From Anaeromyxobacter diazotrophicus (GTDB lineage Bacteria; Myxococcota; Myxococcia; Myxococcales; Anaeromyxobacteraceae): a stretch of 64,000 nucleotides of DNA. Position 1 is the first letter of the stretch. The number at the start of each line of letters is the position of its first letter. This document shows positions 52,735 to 60,897 of this stretch, in pieces. Both the position numbers and the translations under genes were made by a program. The notes beneath the pieces are model-generated. The model did no database searches. It was not told where the DNA came from and saw only the letters and a program-made list of their open reading frames with translations. The stretch lies in NCBI RefSeq assembly GCF_013340205.1, contig NZ_BJTG01000006.1, forward strand, positions 124,001-188,000, in the 5' to 3' direction.

Positions 52735-52740
52735 TACATT
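52735..52740 (+). promoter_or_regulatory. -10-like element before MKVPPP leader ORF
   Basis: TACATT ends 8 nt before the ATG at 52749; TTCCGG at 52712-52717 could be a poor -35 with 17-nt spacing. Confidence 0.38.
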
Positions 52741-52748
52741 CCGCCCGC

Positions 52749-52769
52749 ATGAAGGTGCCTCCGCCATGA
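52749..52769 (+). CDS. Possible leader peptide MKVPPP
   Basis: Six-residue ORF (ATG AAG GTG CCT CCG CCA TGA) beginning 8 nt after a -10-like hexamer. Its TGA overlaps the ATG of the membrane-protein gene (ATGA). Three consecutive prolines before a stop are a ribosome-stalling context normally relieved by EF-P. Could be a translational attenuator or only a chance ORF. Confidence 0.35.
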   Translation: MKVPPP

Positions 52770-53437
52770 ACGGGATGCTCGCGCTCCTGCAGGCGTGGCT
52801 CGCCCGGGCGGAGCAGCTGGCCGGGAAGCTCCCGCAGGTGGCCACCGACCTCACCCGCGGCGCGTGGCCCGCCGCGGTGGTCGCGCTCGCGCTCGGGATC
52901 GCGCTGCTCGTCGCGGGCGTGCGCCTCGGCCGCGTCCTGGCCGCCGCTGGGGCGGCGGCGGTGGGCTGGCTCGCCGGCTCGACGTTCATCCCGTCGTTCG
53001 AGCTGTGGAACCTCCCTCCGGCGACGCCCGCCTGGGCGTCGGCGCTGGTGCTCGGCGTGGTGGCGCTCGGCGCCCCGGAGATCTACCCGGTGCTGGTCCT
53101 CGGCATCCCCGGCTTCCTGCTCGGCCGGCAGGTGGCGGTGGCGGGCAAGGCCTGGCTGGGCGGCCTGGCCGGGGCGGTCGTGCTGGGGCTCCTCGCGCTC
53201 TGGCTCCGGCGCGCGGTGCTCGCGGCGACGGCGGCCGCGGCCGGCGCGGTGCTGACGGTGGCGGCGCTCCTCGCCCTGACCGCCGGGGTCCCCCGGCTCG
53301 CGGCGCTCGCCCACCGCCCGCTGGTGCTGGCGGCCGTGACGGGGGTGCTGGCCGTGGCCGGGACCGCCTACCAGCTCGGCACGACGCGCCGGACGCGCCC
53401 GAGCTGGGGCGAGGGCCGCCCGTCTCTGCGCGACTGA
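52766..53437 (+). CDS. Polytopic membrane protein, unknown function
   Basis: 223 residues with six to seven hydrophobic stretches ('AAVVALALGIALLVAGVRLG', 'VLAAAGAAAVGWLAG', 'ASALVLGVVALG', 'YPVLVLGIPGFLLG', 'LGGLAGAVVLGLLALWL', 'AVLAATAAAAGAVLTVAALLAL', 'LVLAAVTGVLAVAGTAY') and a polar tail. Pattern is like DUF4203/TM7S3-type small membrane proteins but I cannot assign a family. Stop is 10 nt from the convergent beta-sandwich gene. Confidence 0.68.
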   Translation: MNGMLALLQAWLARAEQLAGKLPQVATDLTRGAWPAAVVALALGIALLVAGVRLGRVLAAAGAAAVGWLAGSTFIPSFELWNLPPATPAWASALVLGVVALGAPEIYPVLVLGIPGFLLGRQVAVAGKAWLGGLAGAVVLGLLALWLRRAVLAATAAAAGAVLTVAALLALTAGVPRLAALAHRPLVLAAVTGVLAVAGTAYQLGTTRRTRPSWGEGRPSLRD

Positions 53438-53447
53438 CCGCCGGCGC

Positions 53448-54152
53448 CTAGAGCGGCTCGATCTTCAGGTTGTCGAAGAAGAGGTCGGCCGCCCATCCGG
53501 AGAAGCCGAACCGGTCGTGGCCGGGGCCCTCGAGCGGCTCCTCGTCCTCGTACTCGAGGAAGAGCGCGCCGTCGACGAGCCAGCGCAGGGTGTCGCCGCG
53601 CCGCTCCAGCCGCATGTGGTAGGTGCGCCCCGGCTCCACCTTGCGGTCGGTGCGCTCCTCGCGGTCCTCGCCGTGCTCGTCGAGCCGGGCGATGACGCTC
53701 ACCGTGTTGCCCCAGCCCCCGAAGATGCAGACGTAGCCCGAGGCGTGGCTGCGGCCGTCGCCGAAGACCTCGAACTTGATGTCGCCGGCGCGGTCGCCGG
53801 AGCCGGTCTCGCTCCGGGCGTCGAACTCGATCGCGACTTCGCGCGGCAGGCGCATGGCGAGCCAGAGCGGGTTGTTCTTCGCCTCCGGCGCCCACAGCTC
53901 CCCGCGGGCGAGGCGCCAGTGCGCACCGGTGGTGAAGTAGTCGCGGCCGATCGCGGCCCGCTCGAAGCGGTCCTCGAAGCGGGGCCCGGCCACGGTCACC
54001 GGGGCCTCCCCCCGGAGCGCCCCGTGGAGGAGGGCGGCGTTCCCCGCGAGGACGCAGGCGCCGAGCGCCGCCCAGCCGCGCCACGACAGCGGCCGGTCCG
54101 GGGCGCCCGCGGGCTCCCGCTCCGGCGCCGGGGGGGAGGGGACGGGCCTCAT
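53448..54152 (-). CDS. Membrane-anchored beta-sandwich (concanavalin-like) protein
   Basis: 234 residues. Short Pro-rich cytosolic end, one anchor helix ('WAALGACVLAGNAALLHGAL'), then a lectin/LamG-like jelly roll: 'RFEDRFERAAIGRDYF', 'HWRLARGELWAPEAKNNPLWL', 'EVAIEFDARSETGSGDRAGDIKFEVFGDGRSHASGYVCIFGGWGNT', 'YHMRLERRGDTLRWLVDGALFLEYEDEEP', 'FGFSGWAADLFFDNLKIEPL'. Similar to the DUF1080/LamG carbohydrate-binding fold; no catalytic residues evident. Its ATG overlaps the stop of the sigma-factor gene (ATGA), an unexpected pairing. Confidence 0.7.
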   Translation of the reverse strand: MRPVPSPPAPEREPAGAPDRPLSWRGWAALGACVLAGNAALLHGALRGEAPVTVAGPRFEDRFERAAIGRDYFTTGAHWRLARGELWAPEAKNNPLWLAMRLPREVAIEFDARSETGSGDRAGDIKFEVFGDGRSHASGYVCIFGGWGNTVSVIARLDEHGEDREERTDRKVEPGRTYHMRLERRGDTLRWLVDGALFLEYEDEEPLEGPGHDRFGFSGWAADLFFDNLKIEPL

Positions 54153-55102
54153 TCCGGGGGCGTCATGAGCTCGAAGTCGGGGATCTCGTCCCGGAGCTCG
54201 TCGCGCAGGCGCTTCACCAGCTTGGCCTCGATCTGCCGCGCCCGCTCGCGAGTGAGCTTGAAGTGGTCGCCCACCTGCTGCAGCGTCAGCGGCTCGGCGC
54301 CGTCCCGCGGGAGCAGCCGGCGCTCGAAGATGAAGCGCTCCTTCTCGTCGGTGAGGGAGCGGGCGAAGCTGTCGAGCTTCTCGCGGAAGAGCCGCTTCAG
54401 CTCTTCGTCGCCGAGCGCCTCGTCCGCCCCGGGCTCGTCCCCGGCGTACCGCTCGAGGCGCGTCTGCCGCGCGGCGTCCTCCGACCCGCCCGCCGGCGCG
54501 TCGAGCGAGAGGTCGTCGCTGCCCATCCGCGCGGTCATCTCCTCGATGTCGCTCGCGTCGACGCGCAGGTTCTTGGCGAGCAGCTGCGGGGTGGGGTCGA
54601 TGCCGCGCGCGAGGAGCTTCTCCCGCTCCTTGGCCAGGTTGAAGAAGAGCTTGCGCTGCGCCTGGGTGGTCCCGAGCTTCACCATCCTCCAGTTGTCCAT
54701 GATGAACCGGATGATGTAGGCGCGGATCCACCAGGCGGCGTACGAGGAGAGCTTGACGCCCTTGAGGGGGTCGTACTTCTTCACCGCCTGCATGAGCCCG
54801 ATGTTGCCCTCCTGGACCAGGTCGAGCAGGCTGAAGGCGCTGCGGCGGTACTCGTGCGCGATCTTCACCACCAGGCGCAGGTTGGAGGCGACGAGCTTGT
54901 AGGCCGCCGCCACGTCGCCGGTCTCGCGGTACTGGACCGCCAGCGCGTGCTCCTCGTCCCGGGACAGGAGCGGGTGGCGCGACACCTCCGCCATGTAGGC
55001 GCGCAGCGGGTCGTAGCGGACGAGCCCGCCGCCGGACGGGCGCCGGGGGGCCGGGAGCGACCTCTTCGCGGCCGCGGGCGGCTTCTCGGGAGACGTGGCC
55101 AT
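54149..55102 (-). CDS. rpoH: RpoH-like sigma-32 factor
   Basis: 317 residues. Sigma-70 regions: 1.2/2 'DPLRAYMAEVSRHPLLSRDEEHALA', 'NLRLVVKIAHEYRRSAFSLLDLVQEGNIGLMQAVKKYDPLKGVKLSSYAAWWIRAYIIRFIMDN' block (2.1-2.4), the RpoH box 'QRKLFFNLAKE' unique to heat-shock sigma factors, region 3, and the 4.2 helix-turn-helix 'LTLQQVGDHFKLTRERARQIEAKLVKRLRDEL'. Directs stress-gene transcription. Divergent from a DEAD-box helicase; myxobacteria have several RpoH paralogues, so this may be a specialised one. Confidence 0.9.
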   Translation of the reverse strand: MATSPEKPPAAAKRSLPAPRRPSGGGLVRYDPLRAYMAEVSRHPLLSRDEEHALAVQYRETGDVAAAYKLVASNLRLVVKIAHEYRRSAFSLLDLVQEGNIGLMQAVKKYDPLKGVKLSSYAAWWIRAYIIRFIMDNWRMVKLGTTQAQRKLFFNLAKEREKLLARGIDPTPQLLAKNLRVDASDIEEMTARMGSDDLSLDAPAGGSEDAARQTRLERYAGDEPGADEALGDEELKRLFREKLDSFARSLTDEKERFIFERRLLPRDGAEPLTLQQVGDHFKLTRERARQIEAKLVKRLRDELRDEIPDFELMTPPE

Positions 55103-55173
55103 CGCTGGGAGAGGAGACGCGGCGAGGGTCGCGCCCGCGCCTTACATACGGAGGTGTTGTGATATAAGCGTCG

Positions 55174-55191
55174 CGCCTTGCGATCAAGGCG
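55174..55191. promoter_or_regulatory. Inverted repeat between rpoH and DEAD helicase
   Basis: CGCCTTG-CGAT-CAAGGCG, perfect 7-bp arms. It lies in the shared 223-nt divergent control region, next to TATAAG on the plus strand and a TTGATC/TATATC pair on the minus strand. Possible operator, or a hairpin in the helicase 5'-UTR. Confidence 0.4.
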
Positions 55192-55325
55192 TCTCTTGGC
55201 GCATGGCGCGTTCGCGGGATGCGCGCGAGCCTCCGTCGCGACGGGGGCTCACGCGTTCGAGCGAGCCGCCATGCGCCGCTGAAGCGGCGGTGCATCCCTG
55301 CGCCGCCCTGGAAAGCGAGCTGCAC

Positions 55326-57329
55326 GTGGACAGCAAGACGAATGGGGAGGGCGCCGTGGCGCCCTCCTCCGACTACGTCGCCGAGCGGACCTTCGACGAC
55401 CTTCACCTCTCCGACGAGCTGCGGCGCGGCATCGCCGATCGCGGCTACACCCGCCCGACCCCGGTCCAGGCGGCCACCTTCGGCCCGATCGTGGCCGGCA
55501 AGGACGTGATCGTCCGCTCCAAGACCGGCACCGGCAAGACGGCCGCCTTCGGCATCCCCATCCTGGAGAAGATCCCGGGCGGGCGCCGGCGCCCGTCGGC
55601 GCTCGTCATGTGCCCCACCCGTGAGCTGGCGCTGCAGGTGGCGGAGGAAATCGCCGCCCTCGCCAAGCACAAGGACCTGTCGGTGGTCGCCATCTACGGC
55701 GGCGCCTCGATGGGCGACCAGCTCGACGCGCTGAAGCGCGGGGCCGAGATCGTGGTCGGCACCCCGGGCCGGATCCTGGACCACATCCGGCGCCGCACCC
55801 TCGACCTGGGGCAGATGCAGGTGTGCTGCCTGGACGAGGCGGACGAGATGCTCAACATGGGGTTCTTCGAGGAGGTGACGCACATCCTCGACCACCTCCC
55901 CGACGCCTGCCAGCAGCTGCTCTTCTCGGCCACGGTCCCGGCCGACATCGAGCACCTCATCTCGAAGTACCTCACCGAGCCGGAGACCATCCTGCTCTCC
56001 GGGGACGAGTACCGCGTCGACAACATCCGCAACGTCTTCTTCCACACGGTCGAGGACTACCCGAAGCCGCGGAACCTCCTCTACATGATCGAGATGGAGG
56101 AGCCGGAGAGCGGCATCGTGTTCTGCAACACCCGCAGCGACACCGGGCTCGTCACGGCGGTGCTGAACCGCAACGGCTACGACGCCGAGCTCCTCAACGG
56201 CGAGCTGCCGCAGAAGGAGCGCGAGCGGGTCATGGCCAAGGCGAAGCGCGGCGAGGTGCGCTTCATGGTCGCGACCGACATCGCCGCCCGCGGCATCGAC
56301 ATCTCGGACCTGACCCACATCATCAACTACTCGCTGCCCGAGGACCCGGCGGTCTACCTGCACCGCGCCGGGCGCACCGGCCGCATCGGCAAGAAGGGCA
56401 CCGCGCTCTCGCTCGTCTCCGGCGCGGAGATGATGACCCTCAAGGCGCTGCAGACGAAGTACGGCGTCACCTTCGAGGAGAAGACGCTGCCGCCGGCGGA
56501 GGAGGCGCGGCGCATCTGGACCGAGCGGCGCGTCGACGAGCTCAAGGAGGCGATGAGCTCCACCGTGTTCGAGGCGTTCATCCCCCTGGCGCAGCGGCTC
56601 AAGGCGCGCCCGGACGGCGACTGGCTCATCGCCTTCGCGCTCAAGTACTTCTTCTCGCACCTCCGGATGGAGAAGGTGCAGGAGCAGGCGAAGGCCCAGC
56701 ACAAGCGGGAGGAGCACGAGCAGCGCACGGAGCGCGCCGAGGCGCCGCGGGCGGAGCTCCCGGCGCGCGGCCGGCGCGGCGCCGATCGCGCGCCGCGCGG
56801 GGTCGAGCACCGCGAGCGGGGCGAGGCGGAGTCCGAGGGCCGCGGCCGGCGCGAGCGGGCGGTGGGCGAGGCCGAGGGCGGCGGCCGGCGCGGGCGCCGC
56901 GGCGGCAACCGCGCCGTGCGCGGGCTGGAGGAGCAGGGCGCCGCCACCCCCACCTCGATGGCCGCGGGCACGTCGAACGGGCACGCGGAGGCGAGCTCCA
57001 CCCCGACGAGCGAGATCAGCGTCGAGCGCGGCCGGGGCGTGGCCCCGGCGCCCGAGCCGAGCGCCGGCGAGTCCGCGCCGCAGCGCCCGCCCCGGGGCCG
57101 CGTCTTCCTGACCTACGGCGAGAAGGACGCCGGCGACGAGGCGAAGGTGCGGGCGGCCGTGGCGGCGCTCGCCCCGGGCGTCGAGCTGCTCGGCGTCGAG
57201 GTGCGCCAGAACCACAGCTTCCTCGAGGTGGCCCCCGAGGCGGTCGAGCAGACCGTGGCGGCGCTGAACGCCAAGGAGTGGGAGGGCAAGCCCCTCGCCG
57301 CCGAGAAGGCGCGGCGGCGCCGGCGGTAG
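55326..57329 (+). CDS. DEAD-box RNA helicase with DbpA-type C-terminal domain
   Basis: 667 residues from a GTG at 55326; upstream in-frame codons look non-coding. Q motif 'GYTRPTPVQ', I 'SKTGTGKT', Ia 'PTRELALQ', II 'DEADEMLNMGF', III 'SAT', IV-VI 'GIVFCNTR', 'TDIAARGID', 'YLHRAGRTGR'. After an Arg/Gly/Glu-rich linker (~455-580) the last ~75 residues form a DbpA-like RNA-binding domain ('RVFLTYGEKDAGDEAKVRAAV', 'LLGVEVRQNHSFLEVAPEAVEQTVAALN'). CsdA/DeaD-like role in ribosome assembly or mRNA unwinding. The ~150-nt untranslated leader is compatible with cold-shock regulation. Confidence 0.92.
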   Translation: MDSKTNGEGAVAPSSDYVAERTFDDLHLSDELRRGIADRGYTRPTPVQAATFGPIVAGKDVIVRSKTGTGKTAAFGIPILEKIPGGRRRPSALVMCPTRELALQVAEEIAALAKHKDLSVVAIYGGASMGDQLDALKRGAEIVVGTPGRILDHIRRRTLDLGQMQVCCLDEADEMLNMGFFEEVTHILDHLPDACQQLLFSATVPADIEHLISKYLTEPETILLSGDEYRVDNIRNVFFHTVEDYPKPRNLLYMIEMEEPESGIVFCNTRSDTGLVTAVLNRNGYDAELLNGELPQKERERVMAKAKRGEVRFMVATDIAARGIDISDLTHIINYSLPEDPAVYLHRAGRTGRIGKKGTALSLVSGAEMMTLKALQTKYGVTFEEKTLPPAEEARRIWTERRVDELKEAMSSTVFEAFIPLAQRLKARPDGDWLIAFALKYFFSHLRMEKVQEQAKAQHKREEHEQRTERAEAPRAELPARGRRGADRAPRGVEHRERGEAESEGRGRRERAVGEAEGGGRRGRRGGNRAVRGLEEQGAATPTSMAAGTSNGHAEASSTPTSEISVERGRGVAPAPEPSAGESAPQRPPRGRVFLTYGEKDAGDEAKVRAAVAALAPGVELLGVEVRQNHSFLEVAPEAVEQTVAALNAKEWEGKPLAAEKARRRRR

Positions 57330-57796
57330 CCTCGGGGCCCGCGAGCGCTGCTCCCCTCGGCCCGCATCGCGGGAGGGAGTCCGGCGAGACCGCATCTCCC
57401 CTCGCATCGCGGGGAGAGGGGCTCACGGCGACGCCGACTTCACGCCAGGCGCGTGGCGGGGAGCCCCTGCCGCCCCTCGCCCGCGCGCGCGTCGGCGCCC
57501 GTGCTCCGCGCCGCGCCAAGGCTCCCTCGGCCGGAACGCGCAACGAGGTGCTCGCGACGCGGCTGCGGAATCTTGCGCCGCGCCGCTGCGCGCCGCGGCG
57601 CTTCGGTCAGTCCTCGCCGCGGGCGAGGTCCCCTGGGCGCGTTCCGGCGAACCTGGCGCCTGTGGCGGCGCTGCGCAATGGCGCCTCGTGCGCGCGCGGA
57701 CTCGGGGCGGCGCGAGAGCGGCCGGAGCTCGCTCTCGGATCCGCCGGGCGGAGAGGGCGACGGGGCTCGCCCGGGCACCGCACCAACAGTGATGGA
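57330..57796. other. 467-nt spacer between DEAD helicase and M23 peptidase
   Basis: No gene. Two GCATCGCGGG-containing hairpin-like segments (57364-57420; stem CTCCCC/GGGGAG around 57395-57412) are followed by repeat copy B (57471-57711). Since both flanking genes point into it, the region must hold terminators for both. Confidence 0.6.
57471..57711 (+). repeat. Dispersed intergenic repeat, copy B
   Basis: About 241 nt, direct repeat of 44580-44821. The central hairpin is kept as GCGCCGCG (57575-57582) / CGCGGCGC (57594-57601) although one base is deleted and one stem pair has changed from A-T to G-C relative to copy A. Confidence 0.85.
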
Positions 57797-59110
57797 CTAA
57801 GCGACCGGCGCGCCGTCCAGCCTCGCCCGCAGCGGCGCCACCTTCGCCTCGAAGTCGGCGCGGTGCTTCTCGGCGATGGGCGCCTCGCGCGGCACCTTGA
57901 GGCTGAGCGGGTTCACGAAGGCGCCGCCGCGGCGCACCGCGTAGTGCAGGTGGGGCCCGGTGGAGCGGCCGGTGGTGCCGACCGCCCCGATGAGCTGCTT
58001 CTGCGAGACGCGCGCGCCGGCGTGCACCGCCACCGCGGAGAGGTGGCAGTAGACCGTGTCGAGGCCGTTGCGGTGGTGCAGGGTCACGGACTTGCCGCAG
58101 GCGCCGTTCCAGCCCGCCTGCGCCACGGTGCCGTCGCCGACCGCCCACACCGGCGTGCCGGCGGGCGCGCCGTAGTCCACGCCCTGGTGAGCCTTCACGT
58201 AGCCGAGCACCGGGTGCATGCGGGAGCCGAAGCCCGAGGTGAGGTGGGCGTACTTGAGCGGCGACTTGAGGAAGCCGCGCCGCGCGCTGTGCCCCTGGTC
58301 GTCGTAGTAGCTCGTCTGGCCGGTGGGGTCGGTGTAGCGGAACAGCCGCTTGGCGCCGGTGACGGCGCCCTCGTAGCCGGCGGCCAGCACCTCGCCGTAG
58401 CGGAGCAGCTTGCCGTCGGCGAAGACCTTCTCCACCAGCACCTTCATGCGGTCGCCGCCGCGCACGTCCTGGTAGAAGTCGACGTCCCAGGCCAGCACGT
58501 CGGCGGCCAGGACGGCCAGCGCCGGGTCCTCGCCCGCCTTCTGCAGGCTCTCCCAGACCGACCCGCGGATCTCCACGTCGACCCGCGCCACCTCGGTGGT
58601 GAGCGCGACGGTGCGCTTCTCGCCGCGCAGCGCGCCGCCCTCGCCTGGCAGGACCGTCCACTCCTCGGCGGCGCTCTGGCGGTAGGTGAAGCGGCGCAGG
58701 CCCGCCTCGCCCTCGACCCGCTCGACCTGGATCTGGTCGCCCGGGCGGGAGCGGCGGAAGGGGAACTTGTCCGCCAGGGCGGCCAGGATCGCCTTCGCCT
58801 GGCCGGGGGCGAGCTGCAGGCGCGAGAGCGCCTGCGAGAGGGTCTGGTTCCGGGCGAGCCGGACGGTCAGGACCGACATGCGCAGCGGCGGCCGGGCGGG
58901 GGGCGCGAGGGCCACCGCGGGGGACGCCGGGGCGACCGCCGGCGCGGCCGTGGGCGCGGACGCGAGCGACGCCACCTCCGCCGGCACCGGGGCGCGCAGG
59001 CGCCCCAGGGCGCCGAGCAGCGAGACCGCGAGGATGGCGGCGAGGGCGGCGGAAGCGGCGAGGAGCCTGCCACGGCCGGGCTGCGGGGCGCTGTCACGGC
59101 GGTCGGTCAC
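57797..59110 (-). CDS. M23 family (LytM-type) metallopeptidase
   Basis: 437 residues, GTG start. N-terminal anchor 'LLAASAALAAILAVSLLGAL', Ala/Pro linker, an OapA/LysM-like module ('TVRLARNQTLSQALSRLQLAPGQAKAILAAL', 'FRRSRPGDQIQVER'), and a C-terminal M23 domain (about 300-410): 'LTSGFGSRMHPVLGYVKAHQGVDYGAPAGTPVWAVGDGTV' (zinc His and Asp), 'HHRNGLDTVYCHLSAV', 'GTTGRSTGPHLHYAVRRGG' (HxH). A peptidoglycan endopeptidase or its activator, periplasmic. TAGATT lies 9 nt before the GTG. Confidence 0.92.
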   Translation of the reverse strand: MTDRRDSAPQPGRGRLLAASAALAAILAVSLLGALGRLRAPVPAEVASLASAPTAAPAVAPASPAVALAPPARPPLRMSVLTVRLARNQTLSQALSRLQLAPGQAKAILAALADKFPFRRSRPGDQIQVERVEGEAGLRRFTYRQSAAEEWTVLPGEGGALRGEKRTVALTTEVARVDVEIRGSVWESLQKAGEDPALAVLAADVLAWDVDFYQDVRGGDRMKVLVEKVFADGKLLRYGEVLAAGYEGAVTGAKRLFRYTDPTGQTSYYDDQGHSARRGFLKSPLKYAHLTSGFGSRMHPVLGYVKAHQGVDYGAPAGTPVWAVGDGTVAQAGWNGACGKSVTLHHRNGLDTVYCHLSAVAVHAGARVSQKQLIGAVGTTGRSTGPHLHYAVRRGGAFVNPLSLKVPREAPIAEKHRADFEAKVAPLRARLDGAPVA

Positions 59111-59119
59111 GCGCCCGGC

Positions 59120-59125
59120 AATCTA
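59120..59125 (-). promoter_or_regulatory. -10-like element before M23 peptidase gene
   Basis: TAGATT on the minus strand, 9 nt before the GTG; no Shine-Dalgarno. Confidence 0.35.
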
Positions 59126-59223
59126 GCAGCTGGCGCGGGTGATCCCAAGGTCCGGGGACACGGAAAATTCCGGCCCAGGTGAGCCGGTGTGGTCCGGGGT
59201 GGCGGGGTGATCGACGGGTGGGG

Positions 59224-59366
59224 CCCCCGCAGGCGGGGAGGGCGGAGCCCTCCAGGCCGGGGCAGGCGAGCGATAGCGGCGAAGCCGCGCGCGAGCCTGC
59301 ACGGGACCCGGCGAGCGGGGTGGGGCCCCGGCCAGCTTTGCTGGACGGGGCGGGGCGCAGCCCCGC
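59224..59366. repeat. Array of five small hairpins in intergenic space
   Basis: Successive stems: CCCCG/CGGGG (59224-59238), GGAGGG/CCCTCC (59236-59252), GCGGC-GAA-GCCGC (59276-59288), CCAGC-TTT-GCTGG (59332-59344), GCGGGGC-GCA-GCCCCGC (59350-59366). Three of them share the core GGCGNAGCC. The last abuts the spoVR stop codon and is probably its terminator. Confidence 0.55.
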
Positions 59367-60862
59367 TACAAGTCGATCTTCTTGTCGGAGTGGTCGCGCC
59401 CGTCGAAGCGGAAGATCACGCCCCGGCCGTCGAGCTTGCTGATCAGGTTCGCGGGGCGGCGCCAGAGGGACTGGAGGTTGCGCAGGGTGTCGCGGGCGTA
59501 GTCGACCTTGAGGTCGACGCCGTCGTGCTTGTGGATGAGCAGCAGCTCGCCGCGGTTCTCGTAGTTGCCGTCCTCGACCGCGATGATGGGCTGGCCGAAG
59601 TTCGTCAGCATGTGGAGGAGCTTGTCCTTCACCTTCCTGAACTCGCGCTCCACGATCTCCCAGCGCTGGTGCTTCTCGTTGTAGCCGAACGTGAAGAGCT
59701 GCTGGTCGACGCAGAACTCGAGGGTGAGGAACTCGTCGATGAAGGTCACGTCGTTGTAGTGCTTGCGGACCTCGAAGATCTTCTGCCGCCCCGCCCCGAG
59801 CTTGCGGTCCCAGCGGCGGCGCTCCTCGAAGGAGTCGCAGTCGTCGTACTCCTTCCCGAAGCGCCCCTTGTTCCAGCGGTCCTCGATGTCGCGCCACAGC
59901 TCGACGCCGAGCTTGTAGGGGTTGAGCTGGCCGGGGTGGGTGGCGAGCGTGCCGGAGTGGTGGTCGGCGTAGTCGATCAGCTCGGCGGCGGTGAGCGCCT
60001 TCTGCGTCATGATGGTGGAGTGCCAGTAGGTGGCCCACCCCTCGTTCATGATCTTGGTCTGCCCCTGCGGCGCGAAGTAGTAGGCCTCCTCGCGGATGAT
60101 GGAGAGGACGTCGTGCTCCCAGCGCTCGAGCGGCGCCCACTCGAGCAGGAACTGGAGCACGTCGCGCTCCGGCCGCTCGGGGACCTTCTTCTGGCGCTGG
60201 AGGTCCTGCTCGATGCGCTCTTGCTGCGCGCGCATGAACTCGGGCGGGTTGATGTACTCCCGCATGTACTCGCGGCCGGTCTTGAACCCCTTCGCCACGT
60301 GCGGCTGCTGCTCGGCCTCGAGCTTCTTGTCGGCGTGCCGGCGCACGTACGGCGACTGGTAGTCGATGAGGTTCTCGATCGACAGGCAGCGGTCGATGAA
60401 GTCCTCGACCTTCTCCACCCCCAGCTCGTCCTGGTAGCGGCGCACGCGCGTGGCGTGGTTCGCCATCTGGTCCATCATCTTCCGGTTGGTGTGCCGGAAC
60501 ATGAAGTTGTTCTTGAAGAAGTCGACGTGGCCGAAGACGTGGGCCATGACGAGCTTCTGGTCCACGTCCATGTTGGACTCGAGCAGGTACGCGTACGAGG
60601 GGTCGTTGTTGATGACCATCTCGTAGATCTTCGAGAGGCCGTACTCGTACCCCTTCGAGAGCCGCTCGTAGTCCATCCCGAACCGCCAGTGCGGGTAGCG
60701 GTTGGGGAAGCCGCCGTACGCGGCCACCATGTTGATCTCGTCGAAGCCGAGCACCTCGAAGACGGTGTCGTAGAAGTCGAGGCCGTAGCCGCGCGCGTAG
60801 CCCTCGACCTGCTGGCGGATGTCGTGCAGGTGGGCGGGGAGGTGCGTGTTCTTCTGGCTCAT
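59366..60862 (-). CDS. spoVR: SpoVR family protein (YcgB homologue)
   Basis: 498 residues, typical length. Motifs: '[72 protein letters not shown]', '[12 protein letters not shown]', '[15 protein letters not shown]', '[20 protein letters not shown]'. His/Glu clusters suggest a metal site. Third gene of the PrkA-YeaH-SpoVR set; in E. coli the YeaG-YeaH-YcgB trio acts in stationary phase and nitrogen stress, and in sporulating bacteria SpoVR affects the spore coat. Transcribed after yeaH with a 35-nt gap. Confidence 0.95.
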   Translation of the reverse strand: MSQKNTHLPAHLHDIRQQVEGYARGYGLDFYDTVFEVLGFDEINMVAAYGGFPNRYPHWRFGMDYERLSKGYEYGLSKIYEMVINNDPSYAYLLESNMDVDQKLVMAHVFGHVDFFKNNFMFRHTNRKMMDQMANHATRVRRYQDELGVEKVEDFIDRCLSIENLIDYQSPYVRRHADKKLEAEQQPHVAKGFKTGREYMREYINPPEFMRAQQERIEQDLQRQKKVPERPERDVLQFLLEWAPLERWEHDVLSIIREEAYYFAPQGQTKIMNEGWATYWHSTIMTQKALTAAELIDYADHHSGTLATHPGQLNPYKLGVELWRDIEDRWNKGRFGKEYDDCDSFEERRRWDRKLGAGRQKIFEVRKHYNDVTFIDEFLTLEFCVDQQLFTFGYNEKHQRWEIVEREFRKVKDKLLHMLTNFGQPIIAVEDGNYENRGELLLIHKHDGVDLKVDYARDTLRNLQSLWRRPANLISKLDGRGVIFRFDGRDHSDKKIDL

Positions 60863-60897
60863 GGGGTGCCCGTGGCGGTGGCGCTCGCGCCGCCGCC

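Noticed and set aside
57440-57778. 112-codon minus-strand ORF covering repeat copy B
   Set aside because: The matching ORF in copy A diverges in frame halfway, showing that amino-acid sequence is not conserved.
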